Assembly: GCA_951812285.1 (NCBI GenBank)
Contig: OX638292.1
Coordinates: 2,689,001-2,753,000 of the forward strand
Source of the DNA: an uncultured Dehalococcoidia bacterium
Lineage (GTDB): Bacteria > Chloroflexota > Dehalococcoidia > Lucifugimonadales > UBA1127
Length of the DNA stretch: 64,000 nucleotides
Reading direction: 5' to 3'
Below, one piece after another: positions 63,933 through 64,000 of the stretch. A program made the translations under genes and the position numbers. The notes below the pieces were generated by a model. That model saw only the letters and a program-made list of their open reading frames with translations. It did not search any database and was not told where the DNA came from. The stretch's first letter is position 1; each line of letters opens with the position of its first letter.

Positions 63933-64000
63933 GAGCGCGGCGGGCGCGGGCAGCCACGAGGGTTGCCGCAACGGCGTCGAGGTTGGGTGCTCAGGGGTCC

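Overview
The window is GC-rich bacterial chromosome carrying one large integrated element. Intact housekeeping genes flank the element on both sides: gyrB, a PH-like gene and gyrA on the left, and plsY, rplI, dnaB with two primosome-type genes, dcd and a lipid glycosyltransferase/phosphatidyltransferase pair on the right. Intergenic spaces on the flanks are full of short palindromic repeats of the form GGATTCCTGCCTTCGCAGGAATGACG and related variants. GC-rich coding, the many GTG starts, a DnaD-like plus DnaC-like pair next to dnaB and these repeats fit a Chloroflexota-like lineage (Dehalococcoidia/SAR202 type). That placement is a judgement, not proof.

Left chromosomal flank (1-13.8 kb): a partial Rieske oxygenase, a small hypothetical gene, a HAD hydrolase, the gyrB / PH-domain / gyrA unit (all minus strand), an MBL-fold hydrolase, an ABC-2 exporter pair (ATPase and permease overlapping at TAGTG) and a class I glutamine-amidotransferase-like hydrolase. 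Repeat arrays fill 2.69-3.48, 9.4-9.87 and 13.28-13.83 kb, including an exact 80-bp-period tandem array.

Island (about 13,826-53,848; 40.0 kb): a large serine recombinase lies at the right edge and the element interrupts a palindromic-repeat array. The 14-base junction motifs CGCAGGAATGACGA (left) and CGCAGGAATCACGA (right) let the empty site be rebuilt as an ordinary copy of the dispersed repeat. The recombinase reading frame crosses the right junction, so integration replaces its C-terminal tail. Inside are two paralogous ABC-2 permease pairs (one decayed) and their likely ATPase, which is split by a 2.48-kb IS1595-type element carrying a collagen-like lipoprotein and small genes. Next come three broken GNAT genes, a methyltransferase split by an IS21 element that itself holds an ISNCY-type element, and a nucleotidyltransferase with a PqqD-like segment. 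Worn IS3 and IS30 remnants follow, then a HAD phosphatase and a tightly coupled minus-strand operon: Gfo/Idh/MocA oxidoreductase, class III aminotransferase with a frameshift, Nudix, sulfotransferase, FGE/SUMF1-like, dTMP-kinase-like and HPr-kinase-like proteins. An IS3 element, a CYTH protein, a GmrSD-type restriction enzyme and a DUF5677-like protein complete the island. The operon looks like an undescribed biosynthetic or modification pathway, and the permeases could export its product. Many island genes are broken, whereas the flanks have none that I can see.

Right flank (53.85-64 kb): an endonuclease/exonuclease/phosphatase-fold protein, a GNAT, plsY, a B-box-like membrane protein, rplI, dnaB, a DnaD-like protein, a DnaC-like protein with two AAA+ domains, a small hypothetical, dcd, a PimA-like glycosyltransferase and a CDP-alcohol phosphatidyltransferase.
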